A stretch of DNA of 64,000 nucleotides from positions 1,116,001-1,180,000 of the forward strand of contig MLAX01000002.1 of NCBI GenBank assembly GCA_001890945.1, written 5' to 3'. Shown here piece by piece: positions 8,195-17,685 of the stretch. The notes below the pieces were generated by a model that was not told the origin of the DNA, searched no databases, and saw only the letters and a list, made by a program, of their open reading frames with translations. The DNA comes from Alphaproteobacteria bacterium AO1-B. Lineage in GTDB: Bacteria > Pseudomonadota > Alphaproteobacteria > Rhizobiales > Stappiaceae. Both the position numbers and the translations under genes were made by a program. The first letter of the stretch is position 1, and every line of letters begins with the position of its first letter.

Positions 8195-8752
8195 ATGAGC
8201 GTGCGCGGTTTGTGCCTAGCCATCCTGTCCGGTGGGGACGCCACCGGATACGAAATACGCAAAGAATCGACAGAAGGCCGGTTCAGCTATTTCGACGACG
8301 CCAGCTTTGGCTCCATCTACCCTGCCCTTGCGCGCCTGGAAGCGGAAGGCATGGTGACTGTCCGTGAAGAGCCGCAAGCTGGAAAACCATCCCGCAAGGT
8401 CTATTCCATAACGCAGGCAGGGCGGGACGAGTTCATTCGGTCCTTGTGCGAACCCCAAGCGCCGGACACCTTCAAGTCCCCCTTCCTCTTGATTGCCTTG
8501 AATGCTGCCAAACTTCCGCCGGATGTCCTGCGCCGCGCCCTTGAACGCCGTAAGGCGCAGGTTCACGAAGAGCTCCGCTTGTTAAGCGGAATTGATGATG
8601 AGAACGGATGCACACATGCAGGCTCCGATTGGACCCGCGATTACGGGATTGCCTGCATGAATTTCACACTGCGCTACCTCGAAGACCACGGGGAAGCCCT
8701 TATTAAGATCGCCGAAGACGCAGCTGCCCCCTCCCAGGCCGCTGCAGAGTAA
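8195..8752 (+). CDS. PadR family transcriptional regulator
   Basis: The 185-residue protein has the PadR winged helix at the N-terminus: SVRGLCLAILSGGDATGYEIRK, then the recognition region FGSIYPALARLEAEGMV, then the wing GKPSRKVYSITQAG. A C-terminal helical dimerisation region follows (residues about 95-170, PadR C-terminal type). The ATG at 8195 follows GAAGGAG at ideal spacing; the in-frame ATG at 8177 has none. It is the first gene of an operon with the adaptor (22 bp gap) and the RND pump, so it very likely represses the operon until an inducing compound binds. Confidence 0.88.
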   Translation: MSVRGLCLAILSGGDATGYEIRKESTEGRFSYFDDASFGSIYPALARLEAEGMVTVREEPQAGKPSRKVYSITQAGRDEFIRSLCEPQAPDTFKSPFLLIALNAAKLPPDVLRRALERRKAQVHEELRLLSGIDDENGCTHAGSDWTRDYGIACMNFTLRYLEDHGEALIKIAEDAAAPSQAAAE

Positions 8753-8774
8753 GCCCGATTTGGAGACCTCCGAA

Positions 8775-9878
8775 ATGCGTATCAAGTTTTCCTACATCCT
8801 TGCAGCCGGCCTCGCGGCCGGTATTGGCGCGTGGATGTATAGCGGCACCGTTGTGATCGGTGGCGTGGGCGACGGTGAAAATGCTGCACCCTCTCCTGCT
8901 CAGCGTGTTGCTCAAGCAACTGACAAGCTGTTCAAGGTCCAGGTTGTGGCTCTTACGGCGCAAGAACGCCAAGCCGTTCTGGAAGTGCGTGGCCGGACGG
9001 AAGCCGAAGCAAAGGTCGCCGTTCGCTCACACATTACAGATGACGTGGTCGACCGTCCCGCCCAGGAAGGTGCGCGTGTCGCTGCCGGAGACATCCTGTG
9101 TGTCCTCGATCGGGGAACCCGGGAATCGCGAATTCTCGAAGCAAAGGCAGCAGTCGCAGAGGCCGAAATGCTGAAAGAAGCCGCCACCCAGCTGAGCAGC
9201 AAGGGCTTTACGGCTGAAACGCGCGTGATGACCGTTCAGGCCCAGTATGATGCGGCCAAGGCCCGTCTGGAAGAAGCAGAACGCGAGCTGCGCCGGACCG
9301 TAATCCGCTCGCCGATTGACGGCGTGATCGAAAGCCCGATGGCCGAGATTGGTGCCCAACTCGACAAGGGCAGCATTTGCGCAACCGTTGTGAATTCCGA
9401 TCCGATGATTGCTATCGGTGATGTAAGCGAACTGAACATCGCCCAGATCTCCCTGAACATGCCGGCTGAGGTGGTCCTTGTGACGGGCGAGACTTTGGAA
9501 GGGCATGTCCGTTACATTTCACCTTCTGCCAATCCGGACACCCGTACTTTCCGGATCGAAGTTGAAATCCCGAATGAAGATGGTGTTGCCCGTGATGGCG
9601 TCACGGCGGTTAGCCGCTTGCCATTGCCGGTTGAGAAGGCACACAAGATCTCGCCTGCCATCCTGACGCTGAACGATACCGGCCAGGTCGGCATTCGCGG
9701 CGTTGACGAAGACAATGTCACCGTGTTCTATCCAGTCACTGTTCTTGGCGGAGAGCAGGACGGGATGTGGGTCGGCGGCCTTCCGGAGACCGTCAATGCA
9801 ATCGTGGTCGGACAGGAATATGTCTCTGATGGCGTTCTTGTGGATCCGGTGTTTGAAACCGCGGAGATCAGCCAATGA
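8775..9878 (+). CDS. RND efflux periplasmic adaptor (HlyD/AcrA-like)
   Basis: The 367-residue membrane-fusion protein starts with a hydrophobic anchor or signal segment (FSYILAAGLAAGIGAWMY). It then follows the usual order: barrel-sandwich half (VRSHITDDVVDRPAQEGARV), coiled hairpin (ILEAKAAVAEAEMLKEA to AKARLEEAERELRRT), second lipoyl half (VIRSPIDGVIESPMAEIGAQL) and beta-barrel. It bridges the inner-membrane pump and an outer-membrane channel. The ATG at 8775 is preferred over a TTG at 8760 because GGAG at 8762-8765 fits it. It overlaps the pump gene by 4 bases. No outer-membrane factor gene lies in the operon, so a TolC-type partner must come from elsewhere. Confidence 0.9.
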   Translation: MRIKFSYILAAGLAAGIGAWMYSGTVVIGGVGDGENAAPSPAQRVAQATDKLFKVQVVALTAQERQAVLEVRGRTEAEAKVAVRSHITDDVVDRPAQEGARVAAGDILCVLDRGTRESRILEAKAAVAEAEMLKEAATQLSSKGFTAETRVMTVQAQYDAAKARLEEAERELRRTVIRSPIDGVIESPMAEIGAQLDKGSICATVVNSDPMIAIGDVSELNIAQISLNMPAEVVLVTGETLEGHVRYISPSANPDTRTFRIEVEIPNEDGVARDGVTAVSRLPLPVEKAHKISPAILTLNDTGQVGIRGVDEDNVTVFYPVTVLGGEQDGMWVGGLPETVNAIVVGQEYVSDGVLVDPVFETAEISQ

Positions 9879-12800
9879 TCAACATGCTTGAAGGCGTTCT
9901 GCGCCGTCCAAAGACGGTCTTCGTGTTGATGCTTGCGCTGCTGGCCGCAGGGGTCATGACCTATGTGTCGATCCCCAAGGAAGACAGCCCCGACATCGAT
10001 CTCCCGATCTTCTACATATCGATCACCCAGCAGGGCATTTCTCCGGAAGATGCCGAGCGCCTGCTCGTGCGACCGATGGAAACCGAACTGCGCGGGTTGG
10101 ATGGCCTCAAGGAAATCACGGCGATTGCCTCTGAAAGCCATGCCGGTATCGTCTTGGAGTTCGACATTTCGTTCGACAAGGACGAGGCCCTTGCCGACGT
10201 GCGCGACAAGGTCGATCAGGCCAAGGGCGAGCTGCCTGCTGACGCTGAAGAACCGACAATCACGGAAATGAACTTTGCCCTTGCCCCGACCATGTTCGTG
10301 GCACTCTCAGGCAATGTCCCTGAACGCACGCTCTATCAGCATGCCCGGCGTCTGAAGGACCAGATTGAAGCGGTCGACACCGTCCGCTCTGCCGATCTTT
10401 CCGGGCACCGGGAAGAGCTCCTGGAAGTCCTGATCGATACCCAGAAGCTGGAATCTTATGCGATCACCCAGCAAGAGCTTTTGAACACACTGACCGCCAA
10501 CAACCAACTGGTTCCAGCTGGCTTCATTGACGGTGGCAAAGGGCGCTTCAACGTCAAGGTTCCTGGCCTCATTGAAAATGCATCCGACGTTTACAGTCTG
10601 CCGCTGAAACAAAGCGGTGAAGGCGTCGTCACGCTGGCTGACGTCGCCGAGATCCGCAGAACTTTCAAGGATGCGGATTCTTACACCCGCGTAAACGGCA
10701 AACCGGCTATCGCGCTGGAAGTCACCAAGCGGATCGGCACGAACATCATCGAGAACAATGCAGCCGTACGTGCTGTTGTTGAGGAAGCCTCGAAAGACTG
10801 GCCAGAGACGATCCAGGTCGACATCCTGCTCGATCAATCCGACAACATCTATGAGGTTCTTGGCTCTCTTCAGTCCTCGATCCTGACCGCGATCTTCCTG
10901 GTCATGATCCTGGTTCTGGCAGCGCTTGGTATGCGGTCCGCCCTGCTCGTGGGTCTCGCCATCCCGACATCCTTCATGGTGGGCTTCCTGATCCTTGGCG
11001 GCATTGGCTACACGGTCAATACGATGGTCATGTTCGGCCTCGTGCTTACCGTCGGCCTGCTCGTCGATGGTGCCATCGTGATGACGGAGTATGCCGACCG
11101 GAAGGTGCATGAGGGCATGGAGGACCGTGAGGCCTATATCCGTGCTGCAAAGCTCATGTTCTGGCCGATTGTCTCGTCCACCGCGACAACCCTGGTGGCT
11201 TTCCTCCCCATGCTTTTGTGGCCGGGTGTTGCCGGTGAATTCATGAGCTACCTACCGATCATGGTGATCATCGTTCTGGCCGCATCGCTGGTCACGGCGA
11301 TGGTGTTCCTGCCGGTGACCGGTGGCGTGCTGGCAGATGTCTCGCATTGGCTCGGCCGTCACGCAGCTGCCTTGCTGGCTGTGACAATCGCGGCAGGTGG
11401 TGCATTTGCGATCGGAAGCGGTCCGCTGGTGCCGGGTCTTCTGGCAGGTGCCCTTCCTGAGGGCATGGTTCCGCTGGTCAGCATTTTGGCCGGGTTGGTC
11501 ACGTTCGTTGGACTTGGGTATGTTTCCTATCGGATCTTGCGTCCATTCGTGCGCTGGTCCCAGGAACGGGCTGCCGTTCGTGCCGCAAAAGACCGGGCCG
11601 AAGCGGAGCTTCTTTCCGGCAAGGCCCACTTCGATGTGAAGAAGGTAAAAGGCTTCACCGGTTTTTATGTTCGCTTCCTGAAGCTGCTGGCCGGGAACCC
11701 GATCGGCAACATCGTCACAATCGTCGCTATGATTGCCGTATGCGGCTACATCATGATGTCCTTCGTCTCCAATCCGACCGGCGTGGAATTCTTCGTTGAT
11801 GAAGAGCCGGATCAGGCTGTGGTATTGATCTCCGGCCGAGGCAACATGTCTGCCGCGGAAGCCCTTGAGCAAGTTGCCAAGGTGGAAGCCGAAGTGATGG
11901 AGGTCGCAGGTGTGGCCCACATCGTCACCACCGCCTTTACACCGGGTGGCTCTTCGGGTGGCCCGTCTGTTGGCGGTGTCCAGGACAAGCCTGCCGATGT
12001 CATGGGCGAGCTACAGCTTGAACTGGCAAACTTCTGCTGCCGGCGTGAAGCCAAGGAGATCTTTGCAGAGATCCGCGAACGCACGTCCTCCATTCCGGGC
12101 ATCAAGGTGGAGACACGGAAGATCGAGGGTGGCCCGCCGACCGGTAAGGACATCCAGCTTGAGCTGAAGTCGACGGATTACGATACGCTTGTTGAGAACG
12201 TTGCCCGTGTCCGCAATCATCTGAATGGCGTCGAAGCGCTGATTGACCAGGAAGACGACCGTCCGCTGCCGGGCATCGAGTGGCAAATCGCCATCGACCG
12301 CGAACAGGCTGGCCGTTACCAGGCTCATATCGCTTCGGTCGGCAACATGGTTCAGCTGGTGACCAACGGCGTTTTGATCGGCAAGTACCGTCCGAATGAC
12401 AGCGAAGACGAGGTCGATATTCGTGTCCGCTTGCCGGAAGACGAACGCACGATCGACCGGTTTGACCAACTGCGTCTTCAAACCTCGCTCGGACTTGTGC
12501 CGCTGGCAAACTTCGTCGATCGCTCTCCGGCCCAGAAGGTTTCGGAAATCGTCCGCCGTGACGGCCTCTACTCCATGATGGTCAAGGCAACCGTCAACCC
12601 TGCTTCCGGGTCCACACCGGATGAACAGGTTGGCGAGCTGGAGAAGTGGCTGGACGCGCAAACCTGGCCGGACAACGTGTATTTGCAGTTCCGCGGCGCT
12701 GATGAGGATCAGAAGGAATCGGGTGAATTCCTGATGAAGGCGATGGTTGGATCGCTCTTCCTGATGTTCCTAATCCTTCTGACGCAATACAACTCGTTCT

Positions 12801-13450
12801 ATCAGACCTTCCTGACCCTCTCGACGGTGGTCCTGTCGGTCTTCGGTGTGCTGCTCGGGATGATGGTGACAGGCCAGAAGTTCTCGATCATCATGACAGG
12901 GACAGGGGTCGTGGCGCTTGCCGGGATTGTCGTGAACAACGCGATTGTTCTGATCGATACCTATAACCGGTTTATCGATGATGGGCTTGATCCGCTGGAA
13001 GCGATCCTGAAAACCTCTGCGCAGCGGATCCGGCCGATCCTGTTGACAACCATCACCACGATTGCCGGTCTGATCCCGATGGCGACACAGATCAACTTCG
13101 ACTTCGCCAACCAGGTTACGGCCTATGGCGGCATCACCGCCGTTTGGTGGGTCCAGTTGTCGACAGCGGTGATTTCTGGTCTCGCCTTCTCCACAATTCT
13201 GACACTGATCATGATCCCGGTCATGATTGCGTTGCCAAGTGTCTGGGTCGGTTCAGCGCGGTCCATCGCACAGCGGTTCCGGCGCAAGCCTGTTCCGGCT
13301 GCTGCACCCACCACTGACGCTGATCAGGATGTGGAGTGGACAGATTCGGAACAGGAGAAGGAACGCCCGGCTGCCAAAGTGGTGTCGATGCCAAAACCTG
13401 CGCCGCCGAAGGTTCCGAACCAGGAAGAACTCCCGCACGCGGCTGAGTAG
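9875..13450 (+). CDS. RND efflux pump, inner-membrane subunit (AcrB/SwrC-like)
   Basis: The 1191-residue protein has two tandem RND halves. The first begins MLEGVLRRPKTVFVLMLALLAAG, with porter-domain motifs ISPEDAERLLVRPMETELRG and LSGHREELLEVLID. Helix 4 carries GLVLTVGLLVDGAIVMTEY with a single Asp. The helix 10 motif is VVNNAIVLID rather than the KNAIL seen in AcrB, so the proton relay resembles SwrC-type pumps. About 100 residues (roughly 488-590) between the two halves add hydrophobic stretches and a charged helix that AcrB lacks. The last 90 residues form a proline- and charge-rich cytoplasmic tail. The substrate is unknown. The operon ends in a strong terminator. Confidence 0.92.
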   Translation: MINMLEGVLRRPKTVFVLMLALLAAGVMTYVSIPKEDSPDIDLPIFYISITQQGISPEDAERLLVRPMETELRGLDGLKEITAIASESHAGIVLEFDISFDKDEALADVRDKVDQAKGELPADAEEPTITEMNFALAPTMFVALSGNVPERTLYQHARRLKDQIEAVDTVRSADLSGHREELLEVLIDTQKLESYAITQQELLNTLTANNQLVPAGFIDGGKGRFNVKVPGLIENASDVYSLPLKQSGEGVVTLADVAEIRRTFKDADSYTRVNGKPAIALEVTKRIGTNIIENNAAVRAVVEEASKDWPETIQVDILLDQSDNIYEVLGSLQSSILTAIFLVMILVLAALGMRSALLVGLAIPTSFMVGFLILGGIGYTVNTMVMFGLVLTVGLLVDGAIVMTEYADRKVHEGMEDREAYIRAAKLMFWPIVSSTATTLVAFLPMLLWPGVAGEFMSYLPIMVIIVLAASLVTAMVFLPVTGGVLADVSHWLGRHAAALLAVTIAAGGAFAIGSGPLVPGLLAGALPEGMVPLVSILAGLVTFVGLGYVSYRILRPFVRWSQERAAVRAAKDRAEAELLSGKAHFDVKKVKGFTGFYVRFLKLLAGNPIGNIVTIVAMIAVCGYIMMSFVSNPTGVEFFVDEEPDQAVVLISGRGNMSAAEALEQVAKVEAEVMEVAGVAHIVTTAFTPGGSSGGPSVGGVQDKPADVMGELQLELANFCCRREAKEIFAEIRERTSSIPGIKVETRKIEGGPPTGKDIQLELKSTDYDTLVENVARVRNHLNGVEALIDQEDDRPLPGIEWQIAIDREQAGRYQAHIASVGNMVQLVTNGVLIGKYRPNDSEDEVDIRVRLPEDERTIDRFDQLRLQTSLGLVPLANFVDRSPAQKVSEIVRRDGLYSMMVKATVNPASGSTPDEQVGELEKWLDAQTWPDNVYLQFRGADEDQKESGEFLMKAMVGSLFLMFLILLTQYNSFYQTFLTLSTVVLSVFGVLLGMMVTGQKFSIIMTGTGVVALAGIVVNNAIVLIDTYNRFIDDGLDPLEAILKTSAQRIRPILLTTITTIAGLIPMATQINFDFANQVTAYGGITAVWWVQLSTAVISGLAFSTILTLIMIPVMIALPSVWVGSARSIAQRFRRKPVPAAAPTTDADQDVEWTDSEQEKERPAAKVVSMPKPAPPKVPNQEELPHAAE

Positions 13451-13477
13451 ACCTCCAGTAGACGCCGCTCGTGGAAA

Positions 13478-13509
13478 GGCCGCCGGTATCCGGCGGCCTT
13501 TTCTTTTTT
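13478..13509 (+). terminator. Rho-independent terminator of the RND efflux operon
   Basis: A perfect 9-base stem (GGCCGCCGG at 13478-13486 and CCGGCGGCC at 13490-13498) closes a TAT loop and is followed by TTTTCTTTTTT. It begins 28 bases after the pump stop codon and separates the operon from the MarR-GNAT gene. Confidence 0.92.
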
Positions 13510-13539
13510 CAGCTTGCCGTCTGACCGCTCACCACCTAT

Positions 13540-13560
13540 ATAGTTGCTTAATACAACTAT
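13540..13560. promoter_or_regulatory. MarR-type operator in front of the MarR-GNAT gene
   Basis: ATAGTTG (13540-13546) and CAACTAT (13554-13560) form a perfect 7-base inverted repeat with a 7-base spacer. The dyad ends 17 bases before the ATG of the MarR-GNAT gene, in an AT-rich stretch likely to overlap its promoter or transcript start. The TAGTTG/CAACTA half-sites are typical of MarR-family boxes. Self-repression is inferred. Confidence 0.65.
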
Positions 13561-13576
13561 TTTGGATGTTAGAGCC

Positions 13577-14530
13577 ATGACCCCTCAAGCCCCTCACCTC
13601 ATCGAAGACATTCGCGCAGCATCCAGAATGTTGGTGCGCGAGTTTGGCTTTTTGGAAAAGACGATCGCCGGAACAGATCTTTCCGGCTCGGGGGTTCACG
13701 CAATCATAGAAATTGGCCTCACTCCCGGTCTGACTGCAAAGGAGTTGGGGGCACGGCTTAAATTGGAAAAGTCCACGATCAGCCGTCTTTTGAAATCCTT
13801 GGAAACGCGGGGGGAAATCGTTCAAACCCAATCCAAGACCGATGGACGCGCCTTCCAGCTCCACCTCACCCCCAAGGGCAAAGACACTTGGATTGCGATC
13901 AACCGGTTTGGAGACAATCAGGCCCGCACCGCGCTTGCCAACATCACGGGCGTCGACACGGCAACAATCGCCAACGCCCTCACCTCCTATGCCCAGGCCC
14001 TTGGCAGCGACGCCTCAAATGCTGCGCCTGACAGAACACAATATCCGGTTGTCGAAGGCTATCAGACCGGCATGATCGGTGATATCTCGGCCCTGCACGC
14101 CCGGACACATGGCCCGATTGTCGGCATGGGACCGGCTTTTGAAAGTGTTGTTTCTCAAGCCATGGCGGAATTCATGCCGCGGGTCGAGCGTCCAATGAAC
14201 AACAGCTGGAGCGTTCTGGAAAATGGAGCCGTGATCGGGTCAATCACGATCGATGGCGAAGATCTGGGCAATAACATTGCCCACCTGCGCTGGTTCATCC
14301 TGTCTGAACGCTTGCGCAGTAAAGGGCTCGGCAAAGTGCTCCTCAACAAAGCGTTGGCGCATTGCGACCGGCTCGGCTTCGACGAAATTCATCTCTGGAC
14401 CCTGAAGGGGTTGGACGCTGCACGGGCCCTTTATGAAAAGAACGGCTTTGATCTGGCGGAAGAATACCTTGGCGATCAGTGGGGCCAGGAAGTCATGGAA
14501 CAGAAATTCATCCGGAAGCGGCCCGCTTAG
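13577..14530 (+). CDS. MarR-type regulator fused to a GNAT acetyltransferase
   Basis: The 317-residue fusion has an N-terminal MarR winged helix (residues about 1-145), with GLTAKELGARLKLEKSTISRLLKSLETRGEI as the DNA-reading region. A GNAT domain follows (about 150-315) with the acetyl-CoA loop in LSERLRSKGLGKVLLNKAL and the end motif ALYEKNGFDLAEEY. Proteins of this architecture repress target genes and may acetylate a small molecule; the substrate is not known here. The ATG at 13577 is chosen over a TTG at 13544 because the TTG falls inside the operator palindrome. The gene converges on the SDR gene. Confidence 0.88.
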   Translation: MTPQAPHLIEDIRAASRMLVREFGFLEKTIAGTDLSGSGVHAIIEIGLTPGLTAKELGARLKLEKSTISRLLKSLETRGEIVQTQSKTDGRAFQLHLTPKGKDTWIAINRFGDNQARTALANITGVDTATIANALTSYAQALGSDASNAAPDRTQYPVVEGYQTGMIGDISALHARTHGPIVGMGPAFESVVSQAMAEFMPRVERPMNNSWSVLENGAVIGSITIDGEDLGNNIAHLRWFILSERLRSKGLGKVLLNKALAHCDRLGFDEIHLWTLKGLDAARALYEKNGFDLAEEYLGDQWGQEVMEQKFIRKRPA

Positions 14531-14548
14531 TGCGGGCCGGTGCCAGGA

Positions 14549-15298
14549 TCATGTTTTGGAGATGGAATTGCCGCCGTCGCACAACATGGCAGACCCGGTG
14601 ACAAAGGAGCCCGCATCCGACAAGAGGAACATAGCCGCTCTGGCGATTTCCTCCGGCTCGGCCATACGTTTCAGCGCATGCATTCCTTTGACGATCTCAT
14701 GGTACTCGGGATCATCCCCAGCCATATCCGTTTTCGTCCCTCCAGGAAGCAGTGCATTGACCCGAATATTGGCAGGGCCGCATTCCGCTGCGAGGCACTG
14801 GGTCAACCCAATCAGTCCGGCCTTTGACGCGGCATAAGCTGCCATCCCCGGCATGCCTACCGTGTGTCCGACAAAAGTGGATGTGAATACAATTGCTCCG
14901 CCGCCGTTTTCCCGAAGAGCGGGCACCTGGTATTTGGCCGCAAGAAAACAGCTTGTCAGGTTCGTATTCAAAACGGTGTTCCACGCTTCCTGACGCATGT
15001 CCTCAACGGGACCAAGATCGCCCAGGATCCCTGCGTTGTTGAATGCACCGTCAAGTCCGCCGAAATGATCCTTTGCAGCCTCAACAAGGCCCTTCGCGCA
15101 GTGCGGATCGTTTACGTCGCCGGGCACAATCAACACCCGATCCGCGTCAGCGCCCGCACTTTTCCTGACCTCTTCGAGACGATCGGCTCGCCTTGCCGTG
15201 ATCACCAGATTGGCTCCCGCTTCGGCAAACAGCTTCACAGCCGCTGCACCGATTCCACTGCTGGCACCCGTGATAAGAATTGTTTTGTCTTGCAACAT
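14549..15298 (-). CDS. SDR family NAD(P)-dependent oxidoreductase
   Basis: The 249-residue classical short-chain dehydrogenase has the cofactor loop TGASSGIG (near residues 10-17), the NNAG motif (FNNAGILG), the catalytic Ser in IVFTSTFVGH and the YxxxK pair in AAYAASKAG. The C-terminal PGGTKTDMAG and TGSAMLCDGG motifs are also standard. The substrate cannot be assigned; 3-oxoacyl and short secondary alcohol substrates are common in this class. The ATG at 15298 has GAGGGAC about 8 bases upstream. An earlier ATG at 15313 lies within that ribosome-binding region and is less likely. Confidence 0.9.
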   Translation of the reverse strand: MLQDKTILITGASSGIGAAAVKLFAEAGANLVITARRADRLEEVRKSAGADADRVLIVPGDVNDPHCAKGLVEAAKDHFGGLDGAFNNAGILGDLGPVEDMRQEAWNTVLNTNLTSCFLAAKYQVPALRENGGGAIVFTSTFVGHTVGMPGMAAYAASKAGLIGLTQCLAAECGPANIRVNALLPGGTKTDMAGDDPEYHEIVKGMHALKRMAEPEEIARAAMFLLSDAGSFVTGSAMLCDGGNSISKT

Positions 15299-15411
15299 TT
15301 TTAAGTCCCTCATTGACGTGAGGGAGCCTAATTGACGCACAATTCTCCACCGAGAAACCCGATTTCCGAGCTCCCTTTCTTTTGGAATTCAGTTCTAGCG
15401 GACGGAGAGTT

Positions 15412-15918
15412 CTAGCCCCAGAGGGACGGATCCTGCCAAACATCAGGTACGATCAGAGGGCCTTCCAACTGATCCGCTCCTGTCCCCAGCGATACGGACT
15501 GCCAGGCCTCCGCCCAGTCTTCAGGCATCGGATAAGGCGGGTGGATCGCGCGCTCTGGAGCGAAGCCGAAACGGCCATAATATGCTGGATCCCCGAGCAC
15601 CAGAACCTTGTCGATCGCGCGCTCCTGAAGACGCTTGAACCCCTCGCGAACCAGCGCGCTGCCGATCCCTTGTTTGTGCTGAGCCGGGTCCACGCAAAGC
15701 GGAGCCAAGAGACCGACAGACACATCGCCAACACTGCAAATCGTAAATGCGATATGACCAACGACTCTCCCATTGTCTTCCGCAACGAGTGAAAGAACAT
15801 CGACGGATCCAGTCAACAAAGACCGGACCACCGGCAGGAGATCCTCATCCGGAAATGCAGCCGGATAGATCCGCTCCAGGCTTTGCAGATCTTCTGTGGT
15901 GCTTTCCCGAAAGATCAT
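15412..15918 (-). CDS. GNAT family N-acetyltransferase (YhbS-like)
   Basis: The 168-residue single-domain GNAT protein has the core motif A region LLAPLCVDPAQHKQGIGSALVREG (about residues 69-92), in which the QGIGSAL loop binds the acetyl-CoA pyrophosphate. The following LVLGDPAYYGRFGFAPERAI segment is typical of the YhbS subgroup. The substrate is unknown. It sits 21 bases downstream of pssA on the same strand and could be cotranscribed with psd-pssA, although no functional link is evident. Transcription of the SDR gene begins 113 bases further on. Confidence 0.88.
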   Translation of the reverse strand: MIFRESTTEDLQSLERIYPAAFPDEDLLPVVRSLLTGSVDVLSLVAEDNGRVVGHIAFTICSVGDVSVGLLAPLCVDPAQHKQGIGSALVREGFKRLQERAIDKVLVLGDPAYYGRFGFAPERAIHPPYPMPEDWAEAWQSVSLGTGADQLEGPLIVPDVWQDPSLWG

Positions 15919-15939
15919 ATCGCCCGTGCCTTATCGCGA

Positions 15940-16812
15940 TTAGCTGCCGTGATCCTTGTCACGGTCTGCAATGTTATCGAGGTCGGTGTCGCTTTCATCG
16001 CCATCTTCATCGATGCTCTGTCCCGTGTCAGCCAGGACAAGTTTGCGATGTTGCTGCCACGAAAAGGGAATGCTCAAGAGATAGAGCACTGACCCGCCCG
16101 CCAGCATCCGGAATGGATAGCTGGCCGTGAGCGCAACAATCAGAACGGCAAAGACAAACAGTGGCAGAACATAGTCCCGGCGCACCCGCGTACCGAAATT
16201 TTTGCCTGAAAACGTCGGCAGCCGGCTGATCAGAAGGAAAGCAATTGCAATGGTGTAAGCCGCGACCACCGCACTGTCTGCAAACCAGTGCGGAAACAGG
16301 CCAAGAAAGTCGAAATAAAGCGGCAAAAGCACGGTCAATGCACCGGCGGGAGCTGGCACGCCGGTAAAGAACCTAGAAGCCCAGGTTGGTTTATCCGGGT
16401 CGTCCAAGGCCACATTGAACCTTGCCAGACGCAGAGCGGCGCAAATGGCAAAAATCAGAGCGGAAATCCAGCCGAGAGATCCAGCCTCATTCAGGATCCA
16501 GATGTAGAGCATCAACGCCGGCACGACGCCAAAATTGACAAAATCCGCCAGTGAGTCCAGTTCAGCGCCGAATTTCGACGTGCCCTTCATCAGGCGGGCA
16601 ACCCGGCCATCCAACCCATCCAGAACAGCGGCAATCAAAACTGCGCCAACGGCAAACTCCCAACGGCCCTCAAATGCCATACGTACTGCCGTCAACCCGG
16701 AGCACAATGCCAGGAGCGTCACCATGTTCGGCACGATCAGGCGCAGCGGCACCCTGCGAAAACGCGGTTGCCGCTTGGTCTTGATGGATGTGGGGCCAGT
16801 ATCCTCGATCAC
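15940..16812 (-). CDS. pssA: CDP-diacylglycerol-serine O-phosphatidyltransferase
   Basis: The enzyme makes phosphatidylserine from CDP-diacylglycerol and serine in the inner membrane. The 290-residue protein carries the CDP-alcohol phosphatidyltransferase signature DG-x2-AR-x8-G-x3-D-x3-D across residues 68-90 (DGRVARLMKG through LDSLADF), including the metal-binding aspartates D86 and D90. Several membrane helices follow, and then an acidic Asp-rich tail (about 270-288). It lies 9 bases downstream of psd, the gene for the next pathway step, as in other alphaproteobacteria. Together they supply phosphatidylethanolamine. Confidence 0.93.
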   Translation of the reverse strand: MIEDTGPTSIKTKRQPRFRRVPLRLIVPNMVTLLALCSGLTAVRMAFEGRWEFAVGAVLIAAVLDGLDGRVARLMKGTSKFGAELDSLADFVNFGVVPALMLYIWILNEAGSLGWISALIFAICAALRLARFNVALDDPDKPTWASRFFTGVPAPAGALTVLLPLYFDFLGLFPHWFADSAVVAAYTIAIAFLLISRLPTFSGKNFGTRVRRDYVLPLFVFAVLIVALTASYPFRMLAGGSVLYLLSIPFSWQQHRKLVLADTGQSIDEDGDESDTDLDNIADRDKDHGS

Positions 16813-16821
16813 GATCGCGCC

Positions 16822-17526
16822 TTAACTCACCCGGGTTAGTGTGGGTGCCGGAGCCTGCGGCTGGTTAAGGTCTGCCAGGACTGTTTCACCCGCAATCATG
16901 GTTTGACCAAGCGCGACCTTCGGCACTGTTCCTGCAGGAAAATAGACATCGAGCCGGGAGCCGAAGCGGATCAAACCGAAGCGTTCGCCGGCGGAAAGAT
17001 TTTCACCTTCCTTCACAAAACAGACGATCCGGCGCGCGACCAGGCCTGCAATCTGAACAACACCAATGTTCGTGCCGTTGTGATCAATCACCAGACCGTT
17101 GCGCTCGTTGTCATCACTGGCCTTGTCGAGCTCCGCATTGAGGAACTTGCCCGCCCGGTATGCGACCCGAACAATCTTGCCGCCAACCGGAGCCCGGTTC
17201 ACATGGCAGTTGAAGACGTTCATGAAGATCGAGACCCGGACCAAAGGTTCGGCGCCCAGCTCAAGCTCTTCTGGAGGGCGCACTGGACCTACATGGCTTA
17301 CGACGCCATCTGCCGGGGAAATCACCAAGCCGTCGCCAACCGGGGTCACCCTTTGCGGGTCTCGGAAGAAATAGCAGACCCAACCTGTGAAAAAGAGACC
17401 GATCCAAAACAAGGGATCCACGAACCAGCCGACAACCAGGGTCGCAACCAGCGCAATGGCCACAAAGGGCCAGCCTTCACGATGAACCGGGACCAGGGAT
17501 TTCGTTACGGAATCGACAATCGACAT
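16822..17526 (-). CDS. psd: Phosphatidylserine decarboxylase, short (archaetidylserine-type) form
   Basis: The enzyme converts phosphatidylserine to phosphatidylethanolamine. The 234-residue protein has two N-terminal hydrophobic segments, a conserved [12 protein letters not shown] stretch (about residues 69-80), the [11 protein letters not shown] motif (103-113) and the self-cleavage site RFGS with Ser190. Cleavage there yields the pyruvoyl cofactor. The length and motif fit the short form found in rhizobia rather than the about 300-residue enterobacterial enzyme. I start at the ATG at 17526; an upstream in-frame GTG at 17547 is possible but lacks a better ribosome-binding site. It forms an operon with pssA. 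Confidence 0.92.
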   Translation of the reverse strand: MSIVDSVTKSLVPVHREGWPFVAIALVATLVVGWFVDPLFWIGLFFTGWVCYFFRDPQRVTPVGDGLVISPADGVVSHVGPVRPPEELELGAEPLVRVSIFMNVFNCHVNRAPVGGKIVRVAYRAGKFLNAELDKASDDNERNGLVIDHNGTNIGVVQIAGLVARRIVCFVKEGENLSAGERFGLIRFGSRLDVYFPAGTVPKVALGQTMIAGETVLADLNQPQAPAPTLTRVS

Positions 17527-17685
17527 AGTTCTGCTTTCAGCATCCACAAACGGGCAGGATCATTTTCGAGCGGCGAAGATCTCACCGCAAATTGCTCATT
17601 GGTCGTCGAGCGCACCTAATGCGCAGGGCCACTGCCCCCGCTTCTAAAAGCTTTTTTTCTCAATGAGAACCGTTTTCGGGGCAGT

